This document shows, in pieces, positions 61,597 through 64,000 of a DNA stretch of 64,000 nt. Made by a program: the position numbers and the translations under genes. The notes beneath the pieces are model-generated. The model did not search any database. It was not told where the DNA came from and saw nothing but the letters and a program-made list of their open reading frames with translations. The first letter of the stretch is position 1; each line of letters starts with the position of its first letter. The stretch is from Verrucomicrobiota bacterium (lineage in GTDB: Bacteria; Verrucomicrobiota; Verrucomicrobiia; Limisphaerales; UBA1319): the NCBI GenBank assembly GCA_022709905.1, contig JAKLHY010000022.1, positions 1-64,000 on the forward strand, read 5' to 3'.

Positions 61597-62733
61597 CTAC
61601 TGTCGCTCCGCCCAAGCAAGGATGGCCGGATAAAAGTCACCGAGTGCCTTCCCCGGAGGACCCAGACGGTGCAAACGCAGCAATTCTTCGCTGAATTCGC
61701 CGAATCGCCCAAACTTCCGTCCGTTGACCATCTGATCCACGATCCGCGTCTTAACGGCCTGAAGGGTATCCGGGCTGTATGTATCCTGCGCGTAGAGGAG
61801 AAACACCGTCCAAGTCATGTACTCGTTGAAAACAAATTCCGGTCTCGGGTAGCTGTCAGCGTTCTCCGAGCTGCTCCATTTTCCGAGATCGCCGAAAGCC
61901 CGCTTCACCCTCGGCAAAAACTCGGCAGTGATGGGGTTGATATAATGGTGGTCAATTTCGGTGAAGACGGACTTCGCAAGCAGGGCATCGCCAACCGGAT
62001 CGTCGTCTTCTCCAGGCTCGCCAGGGCCGCAAACGAACATAAACGTTTCCCGCACACCGTTCGTCTCGAATCCGCACGTTTCATGCGAACTTCCGAGCAG
62101 CGGAGAAAAAACGATCCGAAAGCGATAACTCCGAACGGGGCTGCGCGATTCAAGCCAGGCACCCATGCGCCGCAAAGGCGCCTTCCGCTCATAGCGCTGG
62201 ATTTGATCGCGATAATACGAAAGGTTTTCACGATAGAACTTCCTGAAACCGCTGACGGCCGCAAAGTCCTCGGCCAGGATGCGGTGCTTGCCGAACAGGT
62301 CGGGCGTTCGCATCGGCGGATAAAGCCCGCCATGGACAATCTTTTCGTCATGGAATCGATAACAGATGCTGTTGTCGCGAAAGAAGTAAGTGTAGTTGCG
62401 GTGCAGATCGGGCTCCCGGATGAGCGGATGATCTTTGAAGGAAAGAAAATGCCGCAAGACACGTTCGTAGTAGAGCCCGTGTTTGTCCACGCGATTCGGA
62501 TGCTTTAAGCCCTCGTCTGAGACGGCGATCGCGACATTGGCCAACTCAAACATCTCAGGAATCTCGATCAGCACATCCGGCCCGTTCTTCCCGGGGGAAT
62601 CTCCAGCCCTCGATCGAGCGTCTGTCGGCGCTTCTTGAGGTGTCTCGGAAGCGCATGCTGTGGTCAGCACCAAGGCACAGAAGAGAACCACTACGAGTGA
62701 GACTGCTGGCGATACAGTCGTCAGGGATTTCAT
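61597..62733 (-). CDS. DUF4932-like secreted protein (putative metalloprotease)
   Basis: A 378-residue protein with an N-terminal signal ('SLVVVLFCALVLTTACASE') that ends in a possible lipobox before Cys. The body matches my recollection of DUF4932: 'PEMFELANVAIAVSDEGLKH' near the start, 'DHPLIREPDLHRNYTYFFRD' and, centrally, 'SVFTEIDHHYINPITAEFLP', where E-x-x-H-H resembles a degenerate zinc-protease motif (usual form H-E-x-x-H). The C-terminus 'EFVFNEYMTWTVFLLYAQDT' is also typical. Substrate unknown. Convergent with the giant gene. Confidence 0.7.
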   Translation of the reverse strand: MKSLTTVSPAVSLVVVLFCALVLTTACASETPQEAPTDARSRAGDSPGKNGPDVLIEIPEMFELANVAIAVSDEGLKHPNRVDKHGLYYERVLRHFLSFKDHPLIREPDLHRNYTYFFRDNSICYRFHDEKIVHGGLYPPMRTPDLFGKHRILAEDFAAVSGFRKFYRENLSYYRDQIQRYERKAPLRRMGAWLESRSPVRSYRFRIVFSPLLGSSHETCGFETNGVRETFMFVCGPGEPGEDDDPVGDALLAKSVFTEIDHHYINPITAEFLPRVKRAFGDLGKWSSSENADSYPRPEFVFNEYMTWTVFLLYAQDTYSPDTLQAVKTRIVDQMVNGRKFGRFGEFSEELLRLHRLGPPGKALGDFYPAILAWAERQ

Positions 62734-62975
62734 CAGATTTTGCTTATATCACCATTCGTCGTAACGCGTCCAGCTCTTGCCCTCCGAAGCGGCGGCACCG
62801 GAGAGACAGCAAAAGAACAGCACGCCCTGAAGGAGATGTCGCTTGGCAATCATATCTTCATCTCTGACACGATCCTCGGTGAGTTCAAGAAGGAAACGTT
62901 CCTTCTTGAATTGAGAAATGCTTCAGGGCGAATGACGCTATCAGACAAAGAAGTGGATACGGAGGAGGTCGGCCA
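62734..62975. other. Intergenic region, no gene seen
   Basis: About 240 bp between two minus-strand genes. No family-like frame, repeat or clear promoter was recognised. Confidence 0.35.
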
Positions 62976-64000
62976 TCATTCAGCCTTTCGAGGGATTCGC
63001 GCGGTGAACAGGTTGTCCCCCTGGTTCGACTCCAGTTGTAGGTCAGGCACGGCGGCCAAGGCACGGCGGATGCCGGTGCCGATGCCACGGTATGGTAGTT
63101 CCTTGGTAGCAAATGAGGCAATGAGAGGATTGCGGATAACGGAAACGCCGTTGCGGATGTTCTCCACGGTCAGGTTGTTTGGGAGCATGCCGGGGCTTAT
63201 CAGTTCGACCCGATTGTCGAAAATCATGACTTTCCATGGCGCAGAGATGAAGTAATCACGGTGGAGGAGCATGTTCACCACGAGTTCTTCCAGCGCGGCG
63301 ACAGGAATCTCGATGTCACCTTCGGTATTGAACCCCTTTTCGCCCTGCAACCGGCGAAGATTGCGGGTCAGGAAAGACATGGTGCCCTTGTGCATGTCCC
63401 GCAGGCAGCCGGCGATGTCCTCGCTGTCCCGGTACTTGTCGCCTGCCGGATCGTTGCCGACGAAAGAGACGCCCTTGACGACACATGCAGGCCGGTATCG
63501 TTGCGGATTCCGTCCGAAGACCAGGAGACCAGCCAAGTTCAGACTTCCTTCGCGCGCCAGTCCGAGGTTGTTCAGTAGTTGGCCAGTTGTGATGCCATCC
63601 TTCTCCAAGACCGCATCCAGGCTCTGTTCGTAGCGCCTTACAAAAAACTCGCCAAGATGGTCGGTGTCCAGATCGCCAGTGGTCGTGCCGTCAACCGGAA
63701 GCTCGTCGGCGTGGATCAGAAGCGACGCCTGTAACATCTGCTGTATCTCCTCCCTGGCCGTAATCCTTCGCTTGTCAGCTCCTGACTTGATCCAATACGC
63801 GCCGCTCTTGTCGGAATAGGGCTTCGAGACACCCTCTGAAATCAGCACCGCAAGGACCAAGCGGTTGTCTTCGCCGACTCGATGGATTTCGGTCTTCGGG
63901 TAGATGGACGGTCGGACCTTATCGTTTGCGGCATCGCTTAGTTGCCCGTTGATGGCCCGAACATCCTCGTTGGTCAGGCCGGTCACCTGTCCGTCATCGT
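62976..64000 (-). CDS. AlbA_2/Schlafen family ATP-binding protein, N-terminus cut off
   Basis: The frame is open to the window edge, so the true start lies beyond 64000. The first visible residues 'DDGQVTGLTNEDVRAIN' are the end of the AlbA_2 (Schlafen) core ('G--DDG-V-G'). Then come 'YSDKSGAYWIKSGADKRRIT', a linker, and a C-terminal HATPase/ATP-binding-like part ('IPVAALEELVVNMLLHRDYF', 'IFDNRVELISPGMLPNNLTV', 'YRGIGTGIRRAL'), which is the RecG-like transcriptional regulator/ATP-binding architecture (COG2865). Such proteins occur as predicted DNA-binding regulators and in defence islands. A GTG at 63986 is not the start because the domain continues upstream of it. Confidence 0.85.
   Translation of the reverse strand, partial: DDGQVTGLTNEDVRAINGQLSDAANDKVRPSIYPKTEIHRVGEDNRLVLAVLISEGVSKPYSDKSGAYWIKSGADKRRITAREEIQQMLQASLLIHADELPVDGTTTGDLDTDHLGEFFVRRYEQSLDAVLEKDGITTGQLLNNLGLAREGSLNLAGLLVFGRNPQRYRPACVVKGVSFVGNDPAGDKYRDSEDIAGCLRDMHKGTMSFLTRNLRRLQGEKGFNTEGDIEIPVAALEELVVNMLLHRDYFISAPWKVMIFDNRVELISPGMLPNNLTVENIRNGVSVIRNPLIASFATKELPYRGIGTGIRRALAAVPDLQLESNQGDNLFTARIPRKAE

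Noticed and set aside
61525..62508. 327-codon plus-strand frame
   Set aside because: Antisense to the DUF4932-like gene, which has a signal peptide and family motifs.

Overview
The window looks like a chromosome segment of a flagellated Verrucomicrobiota bacterium (Limisphaerales/Pedosphaera-like), assigned by gene style rather than by a marker gene. The signs are prepilin-like proteins with the FTLIELLVVIAIIAILA N-terminus placed beside glycosidases, a giant lamin-tail/CotH exoprotein, secreted proteins ending in a common 'QSS-L--W ... FFR/FYR' module, Tat-exported six-hairpin and GH116-like glycosidases, and GC-rich DNA that throws long antisense shadow ORFs. No rRNA, tRNA or CRISPR array was seen.

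Region 1 (1-1900) is decayed DNA. It holds the broken 3' part of an IS1634/IS4-type transposase, a 'YGNGxFVAVG' repeat-protein pseudogene with one stop and one frameshift, and a cluster of three GTT-/CTTCA-looped hairpins.

Region 2 (1908-20355, all minus strand) is one compact flagellar operon read flgB-flgC-fliE-fliF-fliG-fliH-fliI-fliJ-(MotE/YlxF-like)-fliK-flgD-flgE-fliL-fliM-fliN-fliO-fliP-fliQ-fliR-flhB-flhA. This is the same order as the Bacillus fla/che operon. It encodes the rod base, MS ring, switch, export gate, ATPase complex and hook, but no filament, stator, P/L-ring or chemotaxis genes. Several genes overlap as ATGA. A near-consensus sigma-54 site (TGGCAC-N7-GC type) lies 31 bp before flgB.

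Region 3 (20473-29639) has a DHH phosphoesterase, a secreted M3 peptidase, a small lipoprotein, and a two-gene unit of a membrane protein plus a 1301-residue protein with two patatin lipase domains. That pair is the best candidate here for an undescribed system.

Region 4 (30033-39129) has a Tat six-hairpin glycosidase, a secreted esterase, a response regulator/hybrid kinase pair, a GH116-like Tat glycosidase, a TPR protein and an HDOD response regulator.

Region 5 (39639-51855) has panB, a truncated hydrolase pseudogene, two prepilin-like/glycosidase pairs (GH65-like and GH38-like), a zinc-ribbon membrane protein, a hexose-6-phosphate mutarotase homologue, a secreted protein and a sugar-porter MFS transporter. 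Together these suggest a saprophytic, polysaccharide-degrading life style.

Region 6 (52370-64000) is the 3022-residue PA14/Ig/LTD/CotH/cadherin-like exoprotein, a 9-bp-period heptamer repeat, a DUF4932-like lipoprotein and an AlbA_2 (Schlafen) family protein cut by the window end.
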